64,000 bases of DNA from Pseudoprimorskyibacter insulae (GCF_900302505.1 NZ_OMOJ01000001.1:744001-808000); one strand, 5' to 3'. Numbered from the stretch's first letter, positions 18,173 to 27,220 are shown. Notes: generated by a model not told the origin, from the sequence alone. Translations and numbers: made by a program.

Positions 18173-19078
18173 ATGCTGTACGATATCACGCTTCGGATCA
18201 TTTACCGATACGCCACCCCAGCCGCCAGCGCCCGCACCATCCTGCGGATGCAGCCCCGCCAAGCGCCGGATCAGCGCATGATTCAAGGCTTGATTGACTG
18301 CAACCCGGTCCCGTTCGCGCGACGTGACAGGCTGGATTTCTACGGCAATCCGCTGGTCGAAATGGCCCACCAAGACGCGCTGAGCGAGGTGGAATTCAAG
18401 TTCAAAGGCCGGGTTGAACGGCTGATCGCGGATCGCGGGCTGGATCTGTCCGGGCCGTGGCAGGGCATCGGCCAAGAGGTGGCGGCGGTGGCCAGCCTGT
18501 CGCCGGACGCGCCGCATCACTTTCTGGGGCCTTCGCCGCGCATCCCGTATGAACCGGCGATAGCCGGTTTCGCGCAGGAGGTGGTGCAGCCGGATATGTC
18601 CGCGCTGGACGCCGCGCGGGCGGTCAGCAACGCCATTCATGACGCCTTTGCCTTTGATGCCGAGGCGACGGATGTCAGCACATCCCCGGCCGAGGCGTTT
18701 GAGGCCCGGCGCGGCGTTTGTCAGGACTTTACGCATGTGGCCATTGCCGCCCTGCGCAGTCTGGGCATTCCGGCGGGCTATGTGTCGGGGTTCCTGCGGA
18801 CCGAGCCGCCCGAAGGCCAACCGCGACTGGAAGGGGCCGATGCCATGCATGCTTGGGTGCGGGCATGGTGCGGGAAAGATGCAGGCTGGCATGAGTTTGA
18901 TCCAACCAACGCCATCGACGTGGCGGGCGACCATGTGGTGGTCGCCTATGGCCGCGATTATTCCGACGTGGCCCCGGTGAAAGGCGCGATGCGATCCGCC
19001 GGATCGCACAGCACCTTGCAACAGGTCGATATGATCCCGGTGGAACCGGTCAGCGCAGCGTCAGACGCAGCGACGTAA
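18173..19078 (+). CDS. Transglutaminase family protein
   Basis: A 301-residue protein, six bases after the ATP-grasp gene. An N-terminal bacterial transglutaminase N domain (MLYDITLRIIYRYATPAASA) precedes the papain-like core with Cys183 (RRGVCQDFTHVA), His226 (DAMHAWVRAW) and Asp243 (EFDPTNA), so the catalytic triad is intact. Bacterial members are more likely proteases or peptide transferases than protein cross-linkers. The last 29 bases overlap the 3' end of the convergent P450 gene. Confidence 0.9.
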   Translation: MLYDITLRIIYRYATPAASARTILRMQPRQAPDQRMIQGLIDCNPVPFARRDRLDFYGNPLVEMAHQDALSEVEFKFKGRVERLIADRGLDLSGPWQGIGQEVAAVASLSPDAPHHFLGPSPRIPYEPAIAGFAQEVVQPDMSALDAARAVSNAIHDAFAFDAEATDVSTSPAEAFEARRGVCQDFTHVAIAALRSLGIPAGYVSGFLRTEPPEGQPRLEGADAMHAWVRAWCGKDAGWHEFDPTNAIDVAGDHVVVAYGRDYSDVAPVKGAMRSAGSHSTLQQVDMIPVEPVSAASDAAT

Positions 19079-20243
19079 CCCCGTATTCCGTCCAACGCGC
19101 CCAAACCGCATCGCCATGCAGCGCCAATTTCGGCGCCGATAGTAGCGTGTCCAGCGTGATACGCGTTTGCAGTTTGGCCATGGCCACGCCCAGACACATA
19201 TGCGGGCCGATGCCAAAGGCCACGTGCCGGTTCGGCTTGCGGTCGGGGACAAAGGACATGGGATCGTCAAACACATCCGCATCGCGGTTGGCCGACAGAA
19301 AGTTCAACGCGACCGGGCAGCCTTGGTGAATGGGCGTATCGCCAATCGCGGTGTCCTTGGTCGCCACCCGCACCAACGCTTGGTTTGAGGAATAGAACCG
19401 CAACAGCTCTTCGATCAGCGGTTTTTCCAGCGCGGGGTCATCGCGCCGCCGGGCAAGGTGATCGGGGTGGGTGGCCATGTGCCACGCGACCGAGCACAGG
19501 AAATTGCGCGGCACCACATGTCCGCCGATCAGCATCAGCCGCACCATGCCGGACAGCTCCTCAGCGGTATAACGCCCGCCCTCGGCCTCATAGCCCATCA
19601 GACCGGTGACGATATCGGTCTCAGGGTCGCGCGGCGCGGTCTGGCGGTTTTCCACCAAGCGCACGGCGAATTCGTCGACCTGACGGCTGAGGCCACCCGC
19701 GCGGGGCAGATCCTCGGATTGTACGGCCTCGACGTATTCGTGGCTCAGGCGTCCGACCTCATGCGCCTCGGCCTCATCCAGCCCGATCAGAATGCCCAAG
19801 GCCCCTTGGGTAAACGGCTCGGCGAACTGGCGGGCGAAATCAATCGGGCCGTCCTGCGCCAGAAGATCCGCGAACAGCCGCTCCGACAGGGCGCGCAGGG
19901 CCGGCTCATAGGTGCGGATCTTGTTTTCCTTGAAAAACAGGTTCAGCCCCTTGCGATATCGGTCGCTTTCGGGCGGGTCTTTTTGCAAGGGCAGGCGCGG
20001 CAGTCCTTTGCGCGGGCTGGACGGGATGACCGTCATGCGCGTTGCGGTAAAGGTTTCGGGGTCGCGGCTTGCGGCCACCACATCGGCGTAACGCATCAGG
20101 GTATAGAACCCGCCCCACCTGTTTGACCAAGCCACCGGCGCCGCGCTGCGCAGGCGCTCATGCGCGGCGGGGTAGTCGGCCAGTTCGGCATCGCCAATCG
20201 GATCCCAATCCGGTTTCAGTTCATCAGTAATGTCGGAAGCCAA
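19050..20243 (-). CDS. Cytochrome P450 with altered I-helix
   Basis: A 397-residue soluble bacterial P450. The haem-binding loop is FGIGPHMCLG with Cys350, and the K-helix ExxR is E279-L-L-R282. The I-helix, where most P450s have (A/G)Gx(D/E)T for oxygen activation, reads GGHVVPRN at 240-247: both the acid and the Thr are replaced by Val. It may use another proton path or catalyse a non-standard reaction. The start is a TTG (20243) inside the end of dctM, a 28-base overlap that couples it to the TRAP operon. No ferredoxin or reductase gene is nearby. Inference: it oxidises the compound imported by the TRAP system. Confidence 0.92.
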   Translation of the reverse strand: MASDITDELKPDWDPIGDAELADYPAAHERLRSAAPVAWSNRWGGFYTLMRYADVVAASRDPETFTATRMTVIPSSPRKGLPRLPLQKDPPESDRYRKGLNLFFKENKIRTYEPALRALSERLFADLLAQDGPIDFARQFAEPFTQGALGILIGLDEAEAHEVGRLSHEYVEAVQSEDLPRAGGLSRQVDEFAVRLVENRQTAPRDPETDIVTGLMGYEAEGGRYTAEELSGMVRLMLIGGHVVPRNFLCSVAWHMATHPDHLARRRDDPALEKPLIEELLRFYSSNQALVRVATKDTAIGDTPIHQGCPVALNFLSANRDADVFDDPMSFVPDRKPNRHVAFGIGPHMCLGVAMAKLQTRITLDTLLSAPKLALHGDAVWARWTEYGVTSLRLTLR

Positions 20244-21493
20244 AGCGAAATCTCCGGGATATAGGTAATAAGGATCAAGAACACGGCCATCAGCGCCACG
20301 AAGGGCAACATCCCGCGCACGGCCTCAGACATTGGGGCCTTGGCGATCGAGGACAGAACGAACAGGTTCAGCCCGATTGGCGGCGTCAGGAAGGCGATCT
20401 CCATATTGACGATCAGCACGATACCAAAATGGACAGGGTCGATGTTCAACTGTGACAGCACCGGCAGAACGATGGGCGTGACGATCAGCATCACCGCGAC
20501 GGCATCCAGAAACATGCCAAGGATGATCATCAGGATGTTCAGCGCCAGCAGGAACTGCCACGCTTCAAGGTCCAGTGCGATGGCCAGATTGACCAAGGCC
20601 GTCGGGATGCCCGATCCGGTGATCCAATGGGCAAACAGCAGGGCGAACATGACGATGAAGGTCACGGCACTGGCCGATTTCATCCCCTCGGTCGCCATTT
20701 TGAACAGATCCTGCGGGCGCACTTCGCGGTAGACCAACATCGCCACCAAAACCGATGCCACGGCGGCCACGCCCGCGCTTTCGGTCACGGTGGTGTAGCC
20801 CGAATAGATCCCGGCAAAGACCGATAGCGGAATGGCCACCGCAGGCAGCGCACGCAGGTTCTTTGAGATGAATTCAGACCGGGTGGCCCGGTTGGCCGAG
20901 GCATAGCCCTTGCGGCGCGAATAGAAGATCACCCAAAGGCCCAGCATCACCGCCTGTAGCAGGCCGGGCAGAACCCCCGCCAGAAACAGGCGCGGTACCG
21001 ACAGTTCGGCAATCAGGCCGTAAAGGATCATCGACAGCGATGGCGGGATCAGGATGCCCATTGTCCCCGATGCGCCCACCAGACCCAGCGCAAAGGGCCG
21101 GTCATAGCCCCGTGCCACCATAGCCGGGATCAGGAAGGTGCCCATGGCCATGGCGGTGACAACCGATGACCCGGAAATCGCGGCAAACAGCGTGGTCGCG
21201 ATCACGGCGACCAGCCCCAGCCCCCCGCGCATATGGCCGACCCAAGTCTCGGCGGCCTCGATGATAATGCGGGCGATGCCGCCCTTTTGCATGAAGGTCG
21301 CGGCCAGAACAAAGAACGGCACGGCCAGAAAGGTGGTTGAATTGATCCCGTTGATCGAATGGGCGGCGGCATCCATCAGAGGGCGACCCTCGAAGGCGAT
21401 CATCACCAGCGCGGTGGCCCCGAGCGAGACAAAGATCGGCGCACCAAGCGCCATCAGCGCCAGCATGCCCAATAGTCCGATAAGTGCGTCCAT
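20216..21493 (-). CDS. dctM: TRAP transporter large permease (DctM)
   Basis: A 425-residue, very hydrophobic membrane protein of the DctM/SiaM family. Signatures are SVVTAMAMGTFLIPAMVARG, then ASGTMGILIPPSLSMILYGL and the second-half repeat VTPIVLPVLSQLNIDPVHFG. About twelve membrane segments are expected. It is the ion-coupled transport subunit that works with DctQ (two bases upstream) and DctP. The P450 gene overlaps its 3' end. Confidence 0.93.
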   Translation of the reverse strand: MDALIGLLGMLALMALGAPIFVSLGATALVMIAFEGRPLMDAAAHSINGINSTTFLAVPFFVLAATFMQKGGIARIIIEAAETWVGHMRGGLGLVAVIATTLFAAISGSSVVTAMAMGTFLIPAMVARGYDRPFALGLVGASGTMGILIPPSLSMILYGLIAELSVPRLFLAGVLPGLLQAVMLGLWVIFYSRRKGYASANRATRSEFISKNLRALPAVAIPLSVFAGIYSGYTTVTESAGVAAVASVLVAMLVYREVRPQDLFKMATEGMKSASAVTFIVMFALLFAHWITGSGIPTALVNLAIALDLEAWQFLLALNILMIILGMFLDAVAVMLIVTPIVLPVLSQLNIDPVHFGIVLIVNMEIAFLTPPIGLNLFVLSSIAKAPMSEAVRGMLPFVALMAVFLILITYIPEISLWLPTLLMN

Positions 21494-21494
21494 G

Positions 21495-22004
21495 TCAGTG
21501 CCCCTCGGCGTCGGTTGGGCTTCCGAAGGGGCGCTGCCCGTCCAGCAGCATCAAGCCCACGCGGCCCAAGATCAGCGCCATGCCAACGGGCAGGGCAAGA
21601 AACACGGCATAGCCTTGCTGAACCCGCAGCGACGAGGCCGACCGCTCATCCAGCAACAGGGCGAAATCAAAGGCTTGCTTGCCGTAAAATAGCATCGCGG
21701 CGCAAAAGCCTACGGCCAGCGCGGTCATCGCCCAGCCCAGACCATTGCGGACCGGGGCGGGCAGGGCTGCGACAAACACCTCGGTGTAGATGTGCCGGCC
21801 TTCCGCCACGAGCGACGATCCGCATAAGACGGTGGCCCAGATAATTCCGTAAAGCGCCACCTCTTCGGCCCAGTCAACGGCATAGATCGGGGCAAAGGCC
21901 CGCACCGCCGCACCGCCCAGAAAAACCAGCAACGCGCCAAGGATCAGCACCCCCACCAGAAAGGTTTCCAGGCGGGTCCAATAGGTTTGTATTTTCGAGA
22001 TCAT
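21495..22004 (-). CDS. dctQ: TRAP transporter small permease (DctQ)
   Basis: A 169-residue membrane protein with four predicted membrane segments, for example FLVGVLILGALLVFLGGAAV and MALILGRVGLMLLDG near the end. A DctQ signature lies around VDWAEEVALYGIIWATVLCG. It forms the permease complex with DctM. It follows dctP by 46 bases that contain a hairpin. Confidence 0.9.
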   Translation of the reverse strand: MISKIQTYWTRLETFLVGVLILGALLVFLGGAAVRAFAPIYAVDWAEEVALYGIIWATVLCGSSLVAEGRHIYTEVFVAALPAPVRNGLGWAMTALAVGFCAAMLFYGKQAFDFALLLDERSASSLRVQQGYAVFLALPVGMALILGRVGLMLLDGQRPFGSPTDAEGH

Positions 22005-22021
22005 GTCATGCCCAATGTGTC

Positions 22022-22044
22022 GGCGGGGCCAAGGCGGCCCCGCC
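22022..22044 (-). other. Hairpin between dctP and dctQ
   Basis: Perfect 9-bp stem GGCGGGGCC / GGCCCCGCC with a 5-base loop, between the binding-protein gene and the permease genes. No T-run follows on the minus strand. It probably protects the dctP transcript or partly ends transcription so that DctP outnumbers the permeases. Confidence 0.5.
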
Positions 22045-22050
22045 TTGGGT

Positions 22051-23061
22051 TCAGTTTCCGTTCAGCGCGGCCGAAACGCGCGCCACGTAATCGGCATCCA
22101 TGCCGCCATCGGCAACGATCTTGTCCTGCGCTGCGATCATCTTGGCCCGCATGGCCGTGATGTCATCTTCGGACGGGTCGTGATAAGTTACGCCGTTGTC
22201 TTCGTTGACTTTACGGGCATCGGCCAGCTCTTGTGCGGAATAATCCCGCGCCCAGCCAACCACGTCACCCCATGCGGCCAGAACGGTTGCACGGTCTTCG
22301 TCCGACAGCTTGGCCAGCGCCGCCTTGGAGGCCAGCGGGATATAGACGCCCCAGCCTGCGTTATCGGCAAAGGCGTTGTCGATCCCGGCCTCCCAAAGCT
22401 TGCCGCCTTTGATTGTCAGATCGGTGACCGACCCCAGCCCGTCAATTTGGCCTTGGGTCAATTGCAGCACGATTTCAGACCGCGGCGTTGCCTGCGGGGC
22501 GGCACCCAGTTCCTTCATGATGGCAACCACAACGGGCGACGGTGGCGTTGCCAGCTTCACGCCTGCCAGATCGCCATAGGTGGCCACCACTTTGCCCGCC
22601 GTATAGGCCGAGTTGTTGGGCGCGAATTCGAAATGCCCGCCATCGGGAATAACGATGCCTTTCTTTTCGACCATGCCCCACAGCTCATCGCCCAAGGGGC
22701 CGTCCAGAATGCCGCGCACATCGTCGCGGGTGGCGCCAAAGAACATCGGCAGGGTGATCACGCTCAGGTTCGGCTCAAACCGGCTGAGGGTCGGCGAGGC
22801 TTGGATCGACAGATCCAGCGCACCCGAGGCCAGCGCCCGGATCGCATCAGCCGACTTATAAAGTTGCGCCGCCGGGAAAACGTTGACGGTGATATCGCCG
22901 CCCGAGCGGGTGGCAATCGCCTCGGCCCATTTTTCGGCGGCCAGGTTGCGAACATGGCCCGGCGGTGTTTCCACCGACAGGCGCAATTCGGTTGCCAGTG
23001 CCATGCCCGCCGCGCCAACAAACAGCGCCGCCATGGCGGTGGTTTTCAAGAAATCCTTCAT
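22051..23061 (-). CDS. dctP: TRAP transporter substrate-binding protein (DctP)
   Basis: A 336-residue periplasmic protein with a clear signal peptide (about 23 residues, cut after GMALA). It is of the DctP/TAXI-like extracytoplasmic receptor type: LRLSVETPPGHVRNLAAEKW at the start and DVRGILDGPLGDELWG in the middle. The ligand is probably a carboxylate, usually held by a conserved arginine, but cannot be named. It is first in dctP-dctQ-dctM-P450, divergent from the MarR gene. A strong ribosome site GGAGG precedes it. Confidence 0.9.
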   Translation of the reverse strand: MKDFLKTTAMAALFVGAAGMALATELRLSVETPPGHVRNLAAEKWAEAIATRSGGDITVNVFPAAQLYKSADAIRALASGALDLSIQASPTLSRFEPNLSVITLPMFFGATRDDVRGILDGPLGDELWGMVEKKGIVIPDGGHFEFAPNNSAYTAGKVVATYGDLAGVKLATPPSPVVVAIMKELGAAPQATPRSEIVLQLTQGQIDGLGSVTDLTIKGGKLWEAGIDNAFADNAGWGVYIPLASKAALAKLSDEDRATVLAAWGDVVGWARDYSAQELADARKVNEDNGVTYHDPSEDDITAMRAKMIAAQDKIVADGGMDADYVARVSAALNGN

Positions 23062-23122
23062 GGTCTCCTCCCTAAAGGTATGACTGTGCCGGGCGTTGCC
23101 GGGGTGGTCTGGGCCTTTTCAC

Positions 23123-23138
23123 TGCCGGGGCCCCGGCA
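23123..23138. repeat. 16-bp perfect palindrome upstream of dctP
   Basis: TGCCGGGGCCCCGGCA lies 62 bases before dctP, within the probable 5' leader. It could be a leader hairpin or a protein site; nothing else identifies it. Confidence 0.35.
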
Positions 23139-23154
23139 AATCTGAGCCTCTTGA

Positions 23155-23173
23155 TAGTTCACATGATTAACTA
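23155..23173. promoter_or_regulatory. Candidate MarR operator
   Basis: Inverted repeat TAGTT / AACTA with a 9-base spacer, in an AT-rich stretch between the divergent dctP and marR genes. The 19-base size suits a MarR dimer. Position suggests control of both the TRAP-P450 operon and marR. Confidence 0.45.
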
Positions 23174-23270
23174 ATATCGGATTCTGTCAATCATGTTTTG
23201 CATCTTAGGGGTTGATTTTCGTTAATTGTGGAAACCATTCTTGGCAAAACTCTGAACCAAAGGATCCGGT

Positions 23271-23765
23271 GTGAGCCAAGCCAGCCAAGATAATGATGCA
23301 CGTGTCCGCCTGGGTCCGCTGGCGCAGGATCTGCCGTTCATGGTGCGCAACCTTCAGGCTTTGCTGCGGCCTAAAGGGCAGGCGATCCGCGATAAACTGG
23401 ACGTTGAGGCGGGGGTGATTGGCGTGATGTCGATCATCTGGCTGAACCCTGGCGTGTCGCAGAACGATCTGGCCGCCTCTGTCACGCTGAAGAAATCCGC
23501 CGTAACAAAGCTGGTTAAGGCCTTGGAGGCGCGCGGTTTGTTGGAACGTCGCCGCCAAGACAGCGACCGCCGACTGAATGCGCTGACCCTGACCGCTGAG
23601 GGCGAGGCACTGGTTGCCCAAGTTCGCGCCGATATTAACGTGGTGCATGCCGAATTGTTCGAAGGCGTGCCCCAAGCGGATCAGGACACGTTCTTTCGGG
23701 TCATGGGGCTGTTGATTGATCGTCTGGCCCCAACCGCCGATGGGGCGGGACCAGACGCAGACTAG
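23271..23765 (+). CDS. MarR family transcriptional regulator
   Basis: A 164-residue winged-helix regulator with a GTG start preceded by AAGGA. The recognition region LNPGVSQNDLAASVTLKKSA leads into VTKLVKALEARGLLERRRQD and the wing SDRRLNALTLTAEG, the standard MarR order. It is divergent from the TRAP-P450 operon and probably senses its substrate. Its stop is two bases from the stop of the convergent first RTX gene. Confidence 0.9.
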   Translation: MSQASQDNDARVRLGPLAQDLPFMVRNLQALLRPKGQAIRDKLDVEAGVIGVMSIIWLNPGVSQNDLAASVTLKKSAVTKLVKALEARGLLERRRQDSDRRLNALTLTAEGEALVAQVRADINVVHAELFEGVPQADQDTFFRVMGLLIDRLAPTADGAGPDAD

Positions 23766-23767
23766 GG

Positions 23768-24922
23768 TTAGGCCAGCAGGTCGAAGGTCAGCCCGTTGGA
23801 CATCACGTTCAGCGACGCTTGGGCATCCCCGTCGATCAGCGCCCAAAGCAGTACGCCGCTGGCTTTGTGGGTGATGAACACCTCTTGGACATCCGCCGCC
23901 CCCGCCGACGCGGTGGTTGCCCGCTGAACAAGGAAATCACCCTTGGTGGCCGCAGCCCCGTAGAACAGCACGTCGCCTTGCGCGGCGTCATAATCCTGAA
24001 TCCAGTCCGACCCGTGGCCGACATTGCCGGTGTGATAGAACTTATCGGCACCAAGCCCGCCGTTCACCCGGTCAAAGCCAAACCCACCGTTGATGAAGTC
24101 ATTGCCGTTGCCGCCAAAGATCTGGTCGGACCACGCAGACCCGGTCAGCACATCGTTGCCATCCCCGCCAATCACCAGATCGACGCCATAACCGCCTTCG
24201 ATGCTGTCATCGCCAGCGTCGCCGCGCAATTCGTCATTGCCATAGCCGCCGTCGATGCTGTCATTGCCCGCGCCGCCGTAGATCACGTCGCGCAGGTCTT
24301 CTGTGGTGCGACCGCCATAAATGAAGTCATCACCATCCAAGCCAATCACCGTATCTGCGCCATCTTGTGCGTAGATCGTGTCGGATTGGTTGGTGCCCTC
24401 CAGCCGGTCGGCCCCATCGGTGCCGTAGATCGGCGTATCAATATCGAAGTCTTCCCAAGACACGGTGCTGCCGGGTGCATATGGCCCGGTCTCGATCGGG
24501 GTCCACCACCCGGTGGAGTTTTGGGTCCAAGCGTTGAACGCGTCGGCATCCGCGAAATCGGGCAGGGGGTCGCCGCCGATTGCAACGTAGATATCATCGA
24601 ACCCGTTCAGATTGCCGCCGCCGTCATAGCGGTGCACGTCCATAAACAGGACATCGGTCACCAGCCCGCCCGAATGGGTGACCTTGTAAATCCCAATGGG
24701 CGAGCCGGGATCAATCGGGATGGACCGATCCAGATAGTTCAGGGTGACGCCGTCCAGATCATCCTGATCAATCCCGCCATAGGGCATGATCGTGAACGAG
24801 GTTTGATCGTCTGGCACGTCCACCGAAACGGTGCCAGTTTGATAGTCGAAGGTCACTTCGGACCAGTCTGCATTCATGCGCTGAATGAAGAGATGTGCGT
24901 CAAAGCTGTATTGAATAGTCAT
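23768..24922 (-). CDS. RTX protein A (384 aa), unknown head
   Basis: The C-terminal half holds nonapeptide Ca-binding repeats (GGxGxDxUx, e.g. GGAGNDSIDGGYGNDELRGD) and the shared tail GHGSDWIQDYDAAQGDVLFY ... LTFDLLA, expected to be a type I secretion signal. No N-terminal signal peptide is present, as expected for that route. The head (about residues 1-165: MTIQYSFDAHLFIQRMNADW, later NLNGFDDIYVAIGGDPLPDF) resembles no family I know. It is the smallest member of the array and lies 103 bases downstream of RTX gene B. Probably secreted and Ca-dependent in folding; function unknown. Confidence 0.9.
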   Translation of the reverse strand: MTIQYSFDAHLFIQRMNADWSEVTFDYQTGTVSVDVPDDQTSFTIMPYGGIDQDDLDGVTLNYLDRSIPIDPGSPIGIYKVTHSGGLVTDVLFMDVHRYDGGGNLNGFDDIYVAIGGDPLPDFADADAFNAWTQNSTGWWTPIETGPYAPGSTVSWEDFDIDTPIYGTDGADRLEGTNQSDTIYAQDGADTVIGLDGDDFIYGGRTTEDLRDVIYGGAGNDSIDGGYGNDELRGDAGDDSIEGGYGVDLVIGGDGNDVLTGSAWSDQIFGGNGNDFINGGFGFDRVNGGLGADKFYHTGNVGHGSDWIQDYDAAQGDVLFYGAAATKGDFLVQRATTASAGAADVQEVFITHKASGVLLWALIDGDAQASLNVMSNGLTFDLLA

Positions 24923-25025
24923 GAGTCAGCCCTTTCCAGTTGCGGACTATTGTCCCACGACCGGACCAATTGGCGCCATGACGCATATCAATAATACTAT
25001 ATGACCTTTTGCGCGGCCCCCTGGG

Positions 25026-27095
25026 CTATGCCAGCAGATCGAAGGTCTGCCCGCCTGCCAGTACGTTCAGGCTGCTTTGCCCGTCGCCATCAACCAAAGC
25101 CCAAAGCAGGTTGCCGCTTGGCTTATGGGTGATGAACACCTCTTGCACGCGGGCGTCGCCTGCGCTGGCGGTGCTGGCGCGTTGCACAAGGAAATCGGCC
25201 TTACTGGCAGCCCCGCCGCCATAGAACAGAACATCGCCTTCACCGGCGTTATAGTCCTGAATCCAGTCGGACCCGTGGCCTGCGGCATTGGTGTGATAGA
25301 ACTTATCGGCACCTAGTCCACCGTTCACCCGGTCAAAGCCAAAGCCGCCGTTGATGAAGTCATTGCCGTTGCCACCGAAGATCTGGTCCGACCAAGCGCT
25401 GCCGGTCAGCACATCATTGCCATCCCCGCCAATGACGATATCGACGCCAAAACCGCCCTCAATGCTGTCATCGCCGGCATCGCCCCGCAGTTCGTCATTG
25501 CCATAGCCACCGTCGATGCTGTCATTGCCATCGCCGCCGTAAACCACGTCGCGCAGGTCATGCGAGGTGTCGCCGCCGAAGATGAAATCATCCCCGCCGC
25601 CGCCGACAATGGTATCAGCCCCGTCGCCGCCCGACAGCGTATCAACCCCGTCGCCGCCGTTCAGGCTGTCATCGCCCAGCCCGCCGTCAAGGATATCTGT
25701 GCCGCCTTCGCCGCGCAGGGTGTCATTGCCGTCGCGCCCGTAAAGCAGGTCAAACCCGGCGTTCCCGCCAAGGCTATCGGCCTGCGCCGTGCCGATGTTC
25801 AACAGGGCATTCGACAGGCTCAACTGGTTCAGGGTGAAAATCTGCCCCGCAAAGCTAAACAGCTCGATCCCGGTTACAAGGTCCACGCCGCCGCGCGGGG
25901 TGGCAACCAGCAACCCGTTCTGCGAGTTAAAGAAATGCACGTCATTCGGCCCGGCGGAATAGACCGCCGTATCCCCCGCGCCAGCGTTGCCAAGCGTGGA
26001 TTGGTTGCCGCCACCGTCCAGCAGGTCAAAGCCGGGGCCGCCCACAAGCGTATCGCTGCCTTCACCGCCCAGCAGGGTGTCATCACCCGCGCCGCCGGAC
26101 AGAAAATCCGACGACAGATCGCCCATAACGATGGTGCGGCCAAGGATCAGGTCGTTGAAATCCGACCCGACCACGCCCTCGATCCCGCCAAAGGTATCCT
26201 GCGCGGCAAAACCGGTGCCGGGGAAGGTGACATCCTGTTCCAGCTTGACCTGAACGCCCGATGTCGCCCGCTGGTATGAGATGATGTCGAATTCGTTGAC
26301 CGGGCCGCTGTCGGTGACCGCATCGCGCCCTGCGCCCAAGATGTAGACATCATTGCCCGCGCCGCCCTCATAGATGTCAACGCCGCCGCCGCCGCCATCC
26401 ATGGTGTCATTGCCGCCATTGCCGACGAATAGGTCATTGCCCGGCCCGCCGGTCAGCGTATCTGCGCCGTCAAAGCCCACCAGATCAAACCCTTGCCCCA
26501 AGATCCCGCCCGGCGCGCCGGGGCCGGCGAAATTGACGGTGAACTGGTTCAGGTAGTCGCGCATTGGCACTTTCGAACCGGTCATGAAACTGCTGACCGC
26601 CGCTGTGCCCAGCTGTGCCGCCGAAATGGCTTGGGTCGGCACGACCACCGCATTGGCGGCCAAGTGGTTTGTCGTTGGCGTCTGGCCAGCTGCTTCTGCG
26701 GCCAATTGCGCATTGGTTTCGGCCAGTACCTTGTTGATTTCGTTTTGGATTTGCGCCCGTTCGGCATTGTTGTTGGCCAATGCCAGTGCCGAAGTCAGCA
26801 TGTCCAATTCGGCGTTGAACCTGACCGTGAATGACGTGATCGTCCCGCCGGTCAGTTGCGGAAACCCTTTGACCCCGCCCGGAAGGTCATCGCGCAAGGT
26901 AAAGGTCAGACCCGCGCCATTGATCGTCAATTCCCCCAGCAGGCCAAAGTCGCGCAGCACGATTTGGTTGGCCGTGGCCGACACAACCCGGATCGGGCGC
27001 GAGAAGCCAAGGTTGGCGTTTTCGACGTAGAAATACCCTTCGAGGGCGCGAAAGAAATCAGACGTGTTCCGAGAGAAAATACCAGTCCAAGGCAT
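25026..27095 (-). CDS. RTX protein B (689 aa), two RTX blocks
   Basis: The head of about 220 residues (MPWTGIFSRNTSDFFRALEG) includes a helical Ala-rich stretch (AQIQNEINKVLAETNAQLAA). Two RTX blocks follow: one around GGPGNDLFVGNGGNDTMDGG and the C-terminal module. Between them lies a non-repeat region with VNEFDIISYQRATSGVQVKL. The segment IEGVVGSDFNDLILG is a typical link of long RTX proteins and also occurs in protein C. The end is GQTFDLLA. AGGA lies 7 bases before the start. Secreted, function unknown. Confidence 0.9.
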   Translation of the reverse strand: MPWTGIFSRNTSDFFRALEGYFYVENANLGFSRPIRVVSATANQIVLRDFGLLGELTINGAGLTFTLRDDLPGGVKGFPQLTGGTITSFTVRFNAELDMLTSALALANNNAERAQIQNEINKVLAETNAQLAAEAAGQTPTTNHLAANAVVVPTQAISAAQLGTAAVSSFMTGSKVPMRDYLNQFTVNFAGPGAPGGILGQGFDLVGFDGADTLTGGPGNDLFVGNGGNDTMDGGGGGVDIYEGGAGNDVYILGAGRDAVTDSGPVNEFDIISYQRATSGVQVKLEQDVTFPGTGFAAQDTFGGIEGVVGSDFNDLILGRTIVMGDLSSDFLSGGAGDDTLLGGEGSDTLVGGPGFDLLDGGGNQSTLGNAGAGDTAVYSAGPNDVHFFNSQNGLLVATPRGGVDLVTGIELFSFAGQIFTLNQLSLSNALLNIGTAQADSLGGNAGFDLLYGRDGNDTLRGEGGTDILDGGLGDDSLNGGDGVDTLSGGDGADTIVGGGGDDFIFGGDTSHDLRDVVYGGDGNDSIDGGYGNDELRGDAGDDSIEGGFGVDIVIGGDGNDVLTGSAWSDQIFGGNGNDFINGGFGFDRVNGGLGADKFYHTNAAGHGSDWIQDYNAGEGDVLFYGGGAASKADFLVQRASTASAGDARVQEVFITHKPSGNLLWALVDGDGQSSLNVLAGGQTFDLLA

Positions 27096-27120
27096 GACCA
27101 GATCCTAGTTATGACGGGTT

Positions 27121-27163
27121 CAAAAATTGATTTGGGGCGCCGCTGAAAATGCCGCAGCGCCCC
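27121..27163 (-). terminator. Terminator of RTX gene C
   Basis: Hairpin with GGGGCGC / GCGCCCC arms (27134-27140 and 27157-27163; inner CGCTG/CAGCG pairing also possible). On the minus strand it is followed by AAATCAATTTTTG. It separates RTX genes C and B, so B probably has its own promoter. Confidence 0.65.
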
Positions 27164-27220
27164 GAAATGGTCTCATAGTTGCGGGATTCTGTCCAATCAC
27201 AAAGTCCCGGCGGTTATTGT

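Noticed and set aside
24100-24330. Regularly spaced short repeats that could look like a CRISPR array
   Set aside because: The periodicity is 27 bases (nonapeptide RTX codons), there are no unique spacers of constant size, and no cas genes are present.
23819-24994. 391-codon plus-strand frame over RTX gene A, and similar frames over the other RTX genes
   Set aside because: Repeats of Val/Ile-Ala-Ala are the reverse reading of GGxGxD codons; the RTX frames are the real ones.
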